Below, piece after piece: positions 17,586 to 25,916 of a stretch of 64,000 nt of DNA. Numbering within the stretch: the first letter of the stretch is position 1; each line of letters starts with the position of its first letter. Source of the stretch: Kitasatospora gansuensis (lineage in GTDB: Bacteria > Actinomycetota > Actinomycetes > Streptomycetales > Streptomycetaceae); the NCBI RefSeq assembly GCF_014203705.1, contig NZ_JACHJR010000001.1:2976001-3040000 (forward strand), given 5' to 3'. The notes under the pieces are model-generated. The model saw only the letters and a list, made by a program, of their open reading frames with translations, did no database searches and was not told the origin of the DNA. The position numbers and the translations under genes are program-made.

Positions 17586-17942
17586 CTACCCGCGCGGCTC
17601 CGGCCCCGGGTTCCCGTCCCAGCGGGCCTGCCGGAGGTCCACCCGGGGCTCGCCGCCGACCAGCTTGAGCGGGGTGCCCTCGGTCCGGTACTCGGGCAGC
17701 GCCCGGTGCTCGTGGCCGGGCAGCGGACGGCCGTCCGCCCGGACCACCCGCCACCAGGGCACTCCGGAGCCGTACAGCGCCATCACCCGGCCGACCTGCC
17801 GGGGGCCGCCCCGGCCGAGGTACTCGGCGACGTCCCCGTACGTCATCACCCGGCCGGGCGGGATGCGTTCGGTGAGGTCGAGCACCGACTCGACGTACGG
17901 CGGCAGCTCGTCCTGCGGCTGAAGGTTCGTCACCCCTGGCAT
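17586..17942 (-). CDS. Alkyltransferase-like protein (MGMT family, no active-site Cys)
   Basis: A 118-aa protein of the O6-alkylguanine-DNA alkyltransferase fold: LTERIPPGRVMTYGDVAEYLG and RQVGRVMALYGSGVPWWRVVRADG. The acceptor motif PCHRV of true alkyltransferases reads PWWRV here. It should therefore bind alkylated bases without repairing them and recruit excision repair, as known for ATL proteins. ATG at 17942 is used; GTG at 17933 is an alternative with AGGGG just upstream. It is first gene in the operon with adnA and adnB, which links it to DNA repair. Confidence 0.88.
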   Translation of the reverse strand: MPGVTNLQPQDELPPYVESVLDLTERIPPGRVMTYGDVAEYLGRGGPRQVGRVMALYGSGVPWWRVVRADGRPLPGHEHRALPEYRTEGTPLKLVGGEPRVDLRQARWDGNPGPEPRG

Positions 17943-18097
17943 CCTGCCAAAACCGGACCGGCTCCGGCACCATCCGGTCGATCCGGGCACTCCCAGGGAG
18001 GGATTCGGCGCGCCCGATGTGGCCCCTGTCCCGCATGGGACGACCCGGCGTGCCACCATCTTCGGGGCGGTGAGTGGTGATACGAGGACCAGAGCTG

Positions 18098-20695
18098 ATG
18101 ACCGGGACGGTAGACGTGGACGTGGACGAGGGCCCGTACGGGTCCGCCACCGCATCTCCCGCACCGCCGCCACTGTCGTTGACCAAGGGGGAAGAAGGAG
18201 TGGCCGAGGAGCCACCGAGCGGCGATCATCTCGCCGTCGACGAGCCACTGCTCGCAGCCCGGGCGCACCGCCCGTCCGATCTGCTCCGCTTCCTGGCCGG
18301 TCTGTCCGGCATAGTGGCGCTCTTCCTGGTGGCCCGCTTCGCGGTCTCCACCACCTCCGGCCTGGAACACGACATCGCGGTCAACGCGGTCCGCATCCCG
18401 AGCTGGCTGACCACGGTCGCGGGCCTGGTGTCGAGCATCGCGGTGCTGGCCGTCCCGCTCTCCTTCGCGGTCGAGCGGCTGATCAAACGGGACGGCCTGC
18501 GGGTCGCCGACGGCGTACTGGCCTCGGTGCTGGCGTACGGGACCTCGCTCGGGGTGGACTGGTGGGTCGCCGCCGGCGCCCCGCTCACCGTCCAGGAGGC
18601 GCTCACCCAACTGCCGCTGAACGGCGAGCAGGTGCTGACCGACCCGGTGCACGGCTACCTCGCACCGGTGATCGCCTACATGACGGCCGTCGGCATGTCG
18701 AGCCGCCCGCGCTGGCGGGTGGCGCTCTGGTCGGTGGTGCTGCTGAGCGGTCTGACCGAGCTGATCAGCGGCTACACCACGGTGCTCTCGCTGCTCCTGA
18801 CCGTGCTGATCGGCTGGTCGGTGGCGTACGCCACGCTGTACGCGATCGGCTCGCCGAACATCCGCCCGACCGGGCAGCACCTGATGATCGGCCTGCGCAA
18901 GGTCGGCTTCGCCCCGGCCGGTGCGCACCGCGCCCCGGACGCCCCGGGCGGCACCCGCCGCTACTACGTCGAGCAGCACTCCGGGCCGCCGCTGGACGTG
19001 CACATCATCGACCGCGAGCAGCAGGCCTCCGGCTTCTTCTACCGGGCCTGGCGACGCCTGCGGCTGCGCTCGGTCGCGGTCCGCCGCAGCCCGCAGTCGC
19101 TGCGCCAGGCCCTGGAGCAGGAGGCCCTGATCGCGTACGCGGCCACCGCCTCCGGCGCCCGCGCCCCGCAGCTGGTGGCCACCTCCGAGCTCGGCCCGGA
19201 CGCCGCCATCCTGGTGTACGAGAAGCTGACGGGCCGTCCGCTGGACGACCTGACCGACGCGGAGATCACCGACCAGGTGATGGCCTCGCTCTGGGAGGCC
19301 GTCGACGCGCTGCACGAGCGCCGGATCGCGCACCGGCGGCTGACCGGCGAATCGCTGCTGGTGGTCGACGAGAAGACCGGCTACCTGGTCAACCTGTCCG
19401 GCGGCGACATCGCGGCCGGCGACCTGACGCTGCGGATCGACGTCGCCCAGCTGCTCACCACCTTCGCGCTGCGGATCGGCCCGGAGCGCTCGGTGGCGGT
19501 CGCCAACGGGGTGCTCGGCGCCGACCGGGTGGCCGCCGCGCTGCCGCTGCTCCAGCCGGTCGGGCTGAGCCGGTCCACCCGGATCGACCTGTCCCGGCTG
19601 ACCAAGGAGCGCAAGTCCGCCGCCCAGGCCCTGGCGCTGGAGCAGGTCGCGGCGGGCGAGCGGACCCAGCAGCAGGCCGAGGAGGACATCGCGGCGGCCA
19701 GCGAGGACCTGCTCAGCCGGATCCGCGGCCAGATCCTCCAGGTCGTGCCCGAGGCCCCGCTGGCGCCGGAGAAGATCGAGCGGCTCAAGCCGAAGACCGT
19801 GATCACCGTGGTGGCGCTGGCCTTCGCGGCGTACTTCGCGCTGACCACCATCAAGCCCGAGCAGTTCAACCTGGACCGGATGAACTGGGCCTGGGCGGCC
19901 GCCGCGCTGTCGGCCTCCGCCGTCACCTACGTGGCCGCCTCGATGAGCCTGACCGGCTTCGTGCCGGAGCGGCTGCCGTTCAAGCGGACGGTGGCGGCCC
20001 AGGTGGCCGGCTCGTTCGTGAAGCTGGTGGCACCGGCCGCGATCGGCGGCATCGCGCTGAACACCCGGTACCTGCAGAAGTCCGGCATCCGCTCCGGCCC
20101 CGCGGTGGCCAGCGTCGGCGCCTCCCAGCTGGCCGGTCTGGCCGGGCACCTGCTGCTGCTGTTCGTCTTCGGCCTGGTGACGGGCAGTCAGAACGACGGC
20201 AGCGAGGGCACCGACAAGGCGGTGATCATCGCGATCCTGACCGCGGCGGTGCTGGCCCTGGTGATCGCGGCGGTGGGCCCGCTGCGGCGCTTCGTGGTGA
20301 CCAGGGTGCGCTCGCTGTTCTTCGGCGTGGTGCCCCGGATGCTCGACCTGATGCAGACCCCGACCAAGCTGCTCACCGGCTTCGGCGGCATCCTGCTGCT
20401 CACCCTGAGCTTCACCACCTGCCTGGACGCCTCGATCCGCGCCTTCGGGTACTCGATGAGCTTCTCCGCCGTCGCGGTGGTCTTCCTGACCGCCAACGCG
20501 GCCGGTTCGGCCATCCCCACCCCGGGCGGCATCGGCGCGGTCGAGATCGCCCTGTTCGGTGCCCTGATCGCCTCCAGCGTCCCGCCCAGCGTGGCCACTC
20601 CGGCGGTCTTCCTCTACCGGGCGCTGACCTTCTGGCTGCCCGTCATCCCGGGCTGGCTCTGCTACAACGTCCTGCAACGCAGAGGCGCGCTGTAA
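18098..20695 (+). CDS. Membrane protein with kinase-like domain and LPG-synthase/UPF0104-type region
   Basis: An 865-aa fusion. The N-terminal part has several helices, LLRFLAGLSGIVALFLVARF onward. Residues about 300-480 resemble a degenerate kinase of the RIO/WaaP type: ALEQEALIAYAAT, AILVYEKLTGRPLDDL and ALHERRIAHRRLTGESLLVV, where the usual HRD/HGD Asp is not obvious. From about 565 on it is a lysylphosphatidylglycerol-synthase-type transmembrane domain, with LVAPAAIGGIALNTRYLQ and ANAAGSAIPTPGGIGAVEIALFG. That domain is a flippase-like membrane module. ATG at 18098 has GAGGA nine bases upstream; GTG at 18074 is possible. The substrate is unknown. Confidence 0.85.
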   Translation: MTGTVDVDVDEGPYGSATASPAPPPLSLTKGEEGVAEEPPSGDHLAVDEPLLAARAHRPSDLLRFLAGLSGIVALFLVARFAVSTTSGLEHDIAVNAVRIPSWLTTVAGLVSSIAVLAVPLSFAVERLIKRDGLRVADGVLASVLAYGTSLGVDWWVAAGAPLTVQEALTQLPLNGEQVLTDPVHGYLAPVIAYMTAVGMSSRPRWRVALWSVVLLSGLTELISGYTTVLSLLLTVLIGWSVAYATLYAIGSPNIRPTGQHLMIGLRKVGFAPAGAHRAPDAPGGTRRYYVEQHSGPPLDVHIIDREQQASGFFYRAWRRLRLRSVAVRRSPQSLRQALEQEALIAYAATASGARAPQLVATSELGPDAAILVYEKLTGRPLDDLTDAEITDQVMASLWEAVDALHERRIAHRRLTGESLLVVDEKTGYLVNLSGGDIAAGDLTLRIDVAQLLTTFALRIGPERSVAVANGVLGADRVAAALPLLQPVGLSRSTRIDLSRLTKERKSAAQALALEQVAAGERTQQQAEEDIAAASEDLLSRIRGQILQVVPEAPLAPEKIERLKPKTVITVVALAFAAYFALTTIKPEQFNLDRMNWAWAAAALSASAVTYVAASMSLTGFVPERLPFKRTVAAQVAGSFVKLVAPAAIGGIALNTRYLQKSGIRSGPAVASVGASQLAGLAGHLLLLFVFGLVTGSQNDGSEGTDKAVIIAILTAAVLALVIAAVGPLRRFVVTRVRSLFFGVVPRMLDLMQTPTKLLTGFGGILLLTLSFTTCLDASIRAFGYSMSFSAVAVVFLTANAAGSAIPTPGGIGAVEIALFGALIASSVPPSVATPAVFLYRALTFWLPVIPGWLCYNVLQRRGAL

Positions 20696-20696
20696 A

Positions 20697-20739
20697 GCCG
20701 TGAGGGGCGCGGGGCCAGTGGCCCCGCGCCCCTCACGGC
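20697..20739. terminator. Strong bidirectional terminator
   Basis: Two perfectly complementary 20-base arms (20697-20716 and 20720-20739, GCCGTGAGGGGCGCGGGGCC) enclose the triloop AGT. The hairpin starts one base after the membrane protein stop and ends eight bases before the moeZ stop, so it serves both convergent genes. Confidence 0.85.
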
Positions 20740-20747
20740 GTACTCGC

Positions 20748-21926
20748 TTAGTAGACCGGCTTGTGCGGCTCGATCTGGTTCACCCAGCCGAGCACGCCGC
20801 CACCGAGGTGGACCGCGTCCGAGAAGCCCGCCGACTTGAGGACGGCCAGCACCTCGGCCGAGCGGACGCCCGACTTGCAGTGCAGCACGATCTTCTTGTC
20901 CTGCGGCAGCGTCTCCAGCGCGTTCCCCATCAGGAACTCGTTCTTCGGGATCAGCACCGCACCCGGGATGTTGACGATCTCGTACTCGCCGGGCTCGCGG
21001 ACGTCGACCAGGAAGATGTCCTCCTCGTCGTCCTGCCACGCCTTGAGCTGCTTGGAGGTGATGGTCGAGCCCGCGGCCGCGGCCTGGGCCTCCTCCGACA
21101 CGACGCCGCAGAAGGCCTCGTAGTCGATCAGCTCGGTGACCGTCGGGTTCTCACCGCAGAGCGCGCAGTCCGGGTCCTTGCGGATCTTGACCTGACGGTA
21201 GTTCATCTCCAGCGCGTCGTAGATCATCAGACGGCCCACCAGCGGCTCGCCGACCCCGGCCAGCAGCTTGATCGCCTCGGTGACCTGGATCGAGCCGATC
21301 GAGGCGCAGAGCACGCCCAGCACGCCGCCCTCGGCGCAGGACGGCACCATGCCGGCCGGCGGGGCCTCGGGGTAGAGGCAGCGGTAGCACGGGCCGTGCT
21401 CGGCCCAGAACACGCTGGCCTGGCCGTCGAAGCGGTAGATCGAGCCCCACACGTACGGCTTGCCGAGCAGCACCGCGGCGTCGTTCACCAGGTACCGGGT
21501 GGCGAAGTTGTCGGTGCCGTCGACGATCAGGTCGTAGCCGGAGAAGATCTCCATCACGTTGTCGTTGTCGAGGCGCTCCTCGTGGAGGATCACGTTGACG
21601 TAGGGGTTGATCTCCTTGACCGACTCCCGCGCCGACTCGCCCTTGGAGCGACCGATGTCGGACTGGCCGTGGATGATCTGCCGCTGCAGGTTCGACTCGT
21701 CGACGACGTCGAACTCGACGATGCCGAGGGTGCCGACACCAGCCGCCGCCAGGTACATCAGGGCGGGCGAGCCGAGGCCGCCGGCGCCGACACAGAGCAC
21801 CTTGGCGTTCTTCAGCCGCTTCTGCCCGGCCATCCCGACATCCGGGATGATCAGGTGGCGGGAGTACCGGCGGACCTCGTCAACGGTGAGCTCGGCGGCC
21901 GGCTCGACCAGGGGTGGCAGCGACAC
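20748..21926 (-). CDS. moeZ: Molybdopterin-synthase-type adenylyltransferase/sulfurtransferase MoeZ
   Basis: Activates and thiolates the C-terminal Gly-Gly of sulfur-carrier proteins for molybdopterin and other sulfur pathways. The N-terminal ThiF/MoeB domain has GAGGLGSPALMYLAAAGVG, zinc cysteines in CYRCLYPE and CALCGENP, and the adenylation region DGTDNFATRYLVND. The C-terminal rhodanese domain carries the active-site loop CKSGVRS (Cys near 360). GTG at 21926 gives 392 aa, the length I recall for mycobacterial MoeZ, and has GGAG five bases upstream. The ATG at 21962 adds a non-family leader. Confidence 0.95.
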   Translation of the reverse strand: MSLPPLVEPAAELTVDEVRRYSRHLIIPDVGMAGQKRLKNAKVLCVGAGGLGSPALMYLAAAGVGTLGIVEFDVVDESNLQRQIIHGQSDIGRSKGESARESVKEINPYVNVILHEERLDNDNVMEIFSGYDLIVDGTDNFATRYLVNDAAVLLGKPYVWGSIYRFDGQASVFWAEHGPCYRCLYPEAPPAGMVPSCAEGGVLGVLCASIGSIQVTEAIKLLAGVGEPLVGRLMIYDALEMNYRQVKIRKDPDCALCGENPTVTELIDYEAFCGVVSEEAQAAAAGSTITSKQLKAWQDDEEDIFLVDVREPGEYEIVNIPGAVLIPKNEFLMGNALETLPQDKKIVLHCKSGVRSAEVLAVLKSAGFSDAVHLGGGVLGWVNQIEPHKPVY

Positions 21927-22102
21927 GGGGACTCCGATGGTCGTCAGTTCGGGGCTTGGCATGAGCCACCATCGGTGACTCTGCTACGCCAACAGTGTCA
22001 CTCGGCCGGGGTATTCCGAGACAGCGGGTCCGAAGGATGAGACGGTCGGCGCCGGATGCTGGGACCACCCCCCGAGGGCCCAACTCCCCTGGTGGGTGGC
22101 GG

Positions 22103-23053
22103 TCAGACCCGACAGGCGGTCTCCAGCCAGATGTCGCCGAGCGACTCCTCCAGCGGCACCTGTGTCCGCCAGCCGAGACGGTCCCGCGCCGTCCGGACGT
22201 CGGCCTGCCGCCACTGCGCGGGCTCGCCGGCCGGGCGGTGCGGCGGGTAGTGCGGCAGGTGCTCCTGCCCCGCCCCCGGCTGCACCGGCAGCGCCGCCAC
22301 CCGGGCGTCCTCGCTGATCGAGCCCTCGAACCCGGCGGCCCGCACCAGCAGCTGCGCCGCGTCCCTGGCCCGGACGGCGTGGCCGCTGCCGATGTTGATC
22401 ACCCCGGTGGCGGCCGAGACCGCGGCCGACTGGATCGCCCGGGCGACGTCCCTGACATCGACGAAATCCCGGTATCCGGACAGGTCGGGCATCCGGACCT
22501 GGTGCTCCTCCTGCTCCAGCGCCCGGCGCAGCCCCTCCGCCAACCGCCCGAACAGCGAGGCCGCGGGCGATCCTGGCCCGACCACGTCGAAGACCCGGAG
22601 CACCGCCGCGTCCAGCCCGGAGGCCAGCACCAGCTCCGTCCCCGCCAGCTTGGAGACCCCGTACGGACCGGCCGGCCGGGGCTCCGCACTCTCCGGCACC
22701 GGCACCCCGGCGGGCATCGGCCCGTACTCGGCGGCCGAGCCGACGTGCACCAGCCTGGCCGGCTCCCGGCTGCGCCGGATCGCCTCGCAGACGGTGGCCA
22801 CCGCGAGCGTGTTGGACCGGATCAGGGTCCGCGAGCTGCCGTACGTCGCCCCGGCGCAGTTGATCACCGCCTGCGGGGCCACCGCGTCCAGGAACCGGGC
22901 CAGCGCGCCGGGACTGCCCGCCGTCAGGTCGAAGCGGATGTCGGCCGAGTCGCGTCGGCCGAGCACGGTGACCTGGAGGTCCGGTTCGACCAGCAGTCGT
23001 TCGGCGACCCGCCGGCCGATGAAGCCGTCGGCGCCCAGCAGCAGCACCCTCAT
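22103..23053 (-). CDS. NAD-dependent epimerase/dehydratase family protein
   Basis: An extended short-chain dehydrogenase of 316 aa, probably modifying a nucleotide sugar. The Rossmann motif GADGFIGRRVAERLL sits at the N-terminus, and VINCAGATYGSSRTLIRSN corresponds to the NAG region. Catalytic Ser and YxxxK are seen in HVGSAAEYG and PYGVSKLAGTEL (about residues 110-145). The start ATG overlaps the stop of the upstream membrane protein gene by one base (TGATG). It is last in a three-gene sugar cassette. The exact reaction cannot be read from sequence. Confidence 0.88.
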   Translation of the reverse strand: MRVLLLGADGFIGRRVAERLLVEPDLQVTVLGRRDSADIRFDLTAGSPGALARFLDAVAPQAVINCAGATYGSSRTLIRSNTLAVATVCEAIRRSREPARLVHVGSAAEYGPMPAGVPVPESAEPRPAGPYGVSKLAGTELVLASGLDAAVLRVFDVVGPGSPAASLFGRLAEGLRRALEQEEHQVRMPDLSGYRDFVDVRDVARAIQSAAVSAATGVINIGSGHAVRARDAAQLLVRAAGFEGSISEDARVAALPVQPGAGQEHLPHYPPHRPAGEPAQWRQADVRTARDRLGWRTQVPLEESLGDIWLETACRV

Positions 23054-24102
23054 CAGGGGGTGTCCTTCCACGAGATTCGTACGGGGGTTTGGGAACTGCG
23101 GTGCGCGCCCGGGCGGCCCAGCACCAGCCAGGCGTACGGCAGCAGCAGCACTGCGGCCGAGCCGCAGGCGAGCAGTTGGGCGGTCTCCGGCCGGTACCGG
23201 ACCGTGGTCAGCAGCAGTCCGGCCGTGCCGGCCGCCAGCAGCCCGGCCACCGCCGGGGCCGCCCGGCCGGAGCGCAGCAGGACCGTGGCCGGGAGCAGCA
23301 GCAGCCCGAGCGCGGCCTGACCGGCCCACTGCGGGCCGGTCGCCCGGTGCACGGCCTCGTACAGCAGGCCGCCGCCCGGGTCGGGTCCGGGGGTGACCGC
23401 GGTGAGCAGCACCAGACCGGCCAGGCCGAGCCCGGCCGTCACCAGCAGCTGCAGGCCGGAGGCCACCGGCAGGGCCGGCCACATCCGGGCCCGGAAGTCG
23501 GCCATCGTGCGGGCCGCGCCGAGGTGGCCCCGGCCCACCTGCCGCAGCCAGCCGCAGGACCACTCCACCGCGCCGGCGGCCGTCGCGGCCGCTACGCCGA
23601 GCACCGCGCCCGCCGGGCCGCCGACCGTCACCGGCAGCACCACCAGCAGGGCCACCCCGGCGCCGTAGCCGGCCCGCTGCAGGACCGTTCCGCCCAGGTC
23701 GGCGGCGGCCGGGTCGGGACGGGCGGCCGCCCAGGCCAGCCAGCCGCCGCAGAGCACGGCCAGCGGCCCCCGGGCCACCGGCGGCAGCACCGCGGCACCG
23801 CCGGCCAGCGCCGCCGCGGGCAGACCGTGCCGGACGGCGCTGCGCAGCGCCCGCCAGGACCGCTCCCGCCAGCGCACCGGCGGCACCGGCGCCGGGGCGG
23901 GCGGTGGCCGGCGCGGGACCCGGGCGTACAGCTCCTCGGCCAGCGAGAACACGTCGGCGTGCCGGCAGCGGGCCGCCTCGGCGGGGCCCAGACCGGCGTC
24001 CTCCAGGGCGGCGGCGATCTCCAGCGCGTCCACGGCCTGCTCGCACGACGTGCGGTGACGCTCCATCAGCTCCCGCACCGGATCCACCTCCCGCCCGGTC
24101 AT
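23053..24102 (-). CDS. Multi-spanning membrane protein in a glycan cassette
   Basis: A 349-aa protein I do not recognise. The first 90 or so residues are soluble (EVDPVRELMERHRTSCEQAVDALEIAAALEDAGL ending in a proline-rich stretch). Roughly eight to nine hydrophobic helices follow, including AAALAGGAAVLPPVARGPLA and LLACGSAAVLLLPYAWLVL. Both ends overlap their neighbours by one base (TGATG), so it is translated with the glycosyltransferase and the epimerase. It may handle the membrane step of the same polysaccharide or glycolipid; this is inference from context. Confidence 0.75.
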   Translation of the reverse strand: MTGREVDPVRELMERHRTSCEQAVDALEIAAALEDAGLGPAEAARCRHADVFSLAEELYARVPRRPPPAPAPVPPVRWRERSWRALRSAVRHGLPAAALAGGAAVLPPVARGPLAVLCGGWLAWAAARPDPAAADLGGTVLQRAGYGAGVALLVVLPVTVGGPAGAVLGVAAATAAGAVEWSCGWLRQVGRGHLGAARTMADFRARMWPALPVASGLQLLVTAGLGLAGLVLLTAVTPGPDPGGGLLYEAVHRATGPQWAGQAALGLLLLPATVLLRSGRAAPAVAGLLAAGTAGLLLTTVRYRPETAQLLACGSAAVLLLPYAWLVLGRPGAHRSSQTPVRISWKDTP

Positions 24103-25619
24103 CAGACCGCCTCGGCCACGGGCTCGGCGGTGACGGGCCCGGCCACCCAGTACTCGGCGGGCCGCGCGAACGGCCGCGCCGCCGCCTTGGCCACCGCCGG
24201 GAAGGCGGGCCAGCGGGAGACCAGCTCCAGGTAGATCTCCCGGAAGGCCGTCACCACCGGCTCCACCGCGAAACGCTCCTGCGCCCGCAGCCGCCCGGCC
24301 AGACCGAGCCTGGCCCGCCGCTCCTCGTCGCCGAGCAGCGCCAGACAGGCGGTGGCCAGCGCGGCGGGATCGCGCGGCGGGACCAGCAGGCCGGTCGGCC
24401 CGACCACCTCGCGGGCCACCCCGACCTCGGTGGCCACCACCGCGCGGCCGCTCAGCATCGCGTCCGCCAGCAGGCGCGGGCTGCGCTGGGCGAGCGCCGA
24501 GAAGACCACCAGGCTGCCCGCCGCCCAGACCTCGGCCGGGCCGCCCTCGGGCCTGCCCTCGAAGCTGACCACCGCGTCCACACCGAGCCGCTCGGCTATC
24601 TCCCGGCAGTGCGCCAGGAAGCCGGGCGCCCCCTCCTCGCCGTACAACCGCAGCCGCGCGGCGGGCAGTTCGGCCCTGATCCGGGCGAAGGCGTGCAGCA
24701 TCAGGGCCGGGTCGCGCCCCGGCTCCAGCGCGCCGGCCCAGACCAGCACCGGCCCCTCGGGCTCCGGCCCGGCCGCCGCCCTGGCCACCGCCGGGGTGCC
24801 CTCGTGCACCACCCTGATCCGGGCCGGGTCGGCCCCGCAGCGCTCCTGCCAGTGCCGGTCGTAGCCGCTGCCCGGGGTGAGCACGGCGGCCTGCCGGTAG
24901 GTCTCCTCGGTGAGCAGCCGGAAGAAGCCGATCAGCAGCGCGCGGACCGGCCAGCGGTACGGCGCGGTGCGGTAGCTGCGGTACTGCTCGCGCAGGTGCA
25001 GCCCGTGCTCGGTGATCACGAACGGGACGCCGTGCAGCTGCTTGGCGACCAGCGCGGGCAGCGCGGCCGGGCCGCCGCCCACCACGTGGCACAGGTCGGC
25101 CGAACCGAGCCCGCCGGGGCCGGTGCCGTACCAGGGCGCGGAGAGCGGCCGGAGGCACTGCTCCAGCAGGTCCGCCGCCACCAGGACGTCCCTGACCTGC
25201 GGCTGGCCCGCCGCCGTCTCGGCGCCGGGCGAGCGCCAGACCTGCTCCAGCACCCGCTGGGCCGGTCCGGAGGCCAGGAAGGCCGGCAGCGCGCCGTCCT
25301 CCCGGCCGAGCGCCGCCAGCCGGTGCAGCGCGGGGCCGAAGGACTCCCGCTCGCCGGGTATCACCAGCGAGCGGATCAGCGAGCGGTACGCCTGCTGGTA
25401 GGACCGCCGCCGGTGCAGCGCGGGCCCGCGCCCCTTCGGCCGCCGCCCCCAGAGCGGCAGCTCGGCGACCGGCACCGGGCCCTCGGCGGGCCCACCGCCG
25501 CCACCCAGCAGGTAGAGCCGGAACTCGTGCTCGGGCAGGCCCTCGATCAGCCGCCCGCACCAGCTGTCGGCACGCTGTGCGTACGAGCTGGCACCCTCGG
25601 TGAGCAGAGCAATGCGCAC
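24102..25619 (-). CDS. GT4-family glycosyltransferase with DUF3492 N-terminus (PelF-like)
   Basis: Retaining glycosyltransferase of 505 aa. The N-terminus MRIALLTEGASSYAQRADSW and the region HEFRLYLLGG fit the DUF3492 domain found in PelF-type enzymes. The C-terminal GT-B domain has VLVWAGALEPGRDPALMLHAF, GSLVVFSALAQRSPRLLADAM and GPTGLLVPPRDPAALA; in the last part donor-sugar binding is expected. It is first of three translationally coupled genes. The roughly 300-base upstream gap (25620-25916) probably holds the promoter, but I see no convincing boxes. Confidence 0.85.
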   Translation of the reverse strand: MRIALLTEGASSYAQRADSWCGRLIEGLPEHEFRLYLLGGGGGPAEGPVPVAELPLWGRRPKGRGPALHRRRSYQQAYRSLIRSLVIPGERESFGPALHRLAALGREDGALPAFLASGPAQRVLEQVWRSPGAETAAGQPQVRDVLVAADLLEQCLRPLSAPWYGTGPGGLGSADLCHVVGGGPAALPALVAKQLHGVPFVITEHGLHLREQYRSYRTAPYRWPVRALLIGFFRLLTEETYRQAAVLTPGSGYDRHWQERCGADPARIRVVHEGTPAVARAAAGPEPEGPVLVWAGALEPGRDPALMLHAFARIRAELPAARLRLYGEEGAPGFLAHCREIAERLGVDAVVSFEGRPEGGPAEVWAAGSLVVFSALAQRSPRLLADAMLSGRAVVATEVGVAREVVGPTGLLVPPRDPAALATACLALLGDEERRARLGLAGRLRAQERFAVEPVVTAFREIYLELVSRWPAFPAVAKAAARPFARPAEYWVAGPVTAEPVAEAV

Positions 25620-25916
25620 GACGACCTCCAGAGCAGAGCGGTTCCCTCGACCGGGTGCGGTTACGCCACGGCCTCAGCCGACGTACCAGTACTCAGAACG
25701 GGCTCCCGGCGGGCGACACCGCACCGCTCGACCCTGCGCAGCCGCTGACGCCTGCTGCTCCCCCACACCTGTTCGGTCCGACACCACGAAGGTAGAACGA
25801 AACGCTGACGACCCATCGGTCACCGACCCGGCAGCCACCTGAACGAGTGAAACCGCGTGACCTCGGCCGGAGTCCGCCGTTCTCCGGCCGTCCGCTGCCC
25901 CGTCGGCTCCGGGCCG

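Noticed and set aside
14285..17668. 1127-codon plus-strand frame opposite adnA
   Set aside because: Longest shadow frame in the window, but low-complexity and antisense to a gene with all helicase and nuclease motifs.
17930..20677. 915-codon minus-strand frame opposite the kinase/flippase-like gene
   Set aside because: Rich in Gln, Arg, Gly and His with no domain; the plus-strand frame has clear membrane helices and conserved blocks.
20697..20739. Perfect 20-base hairpin as a member of the interspersed repeat family
   Set aside because: It has a three-base loop, lacks the core, and its arm (GTGAGGGGCGCGGGGCC) differs from the family arm; it is an ordinary bidirectional terminator.
23085..23110. 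GGGAACTGCGG near 23096 resembling the repeat arm
   Set aside because: Only about 10 bases match, it lies in coding sequence of the membrane protein, and no core or second arm is nearby.
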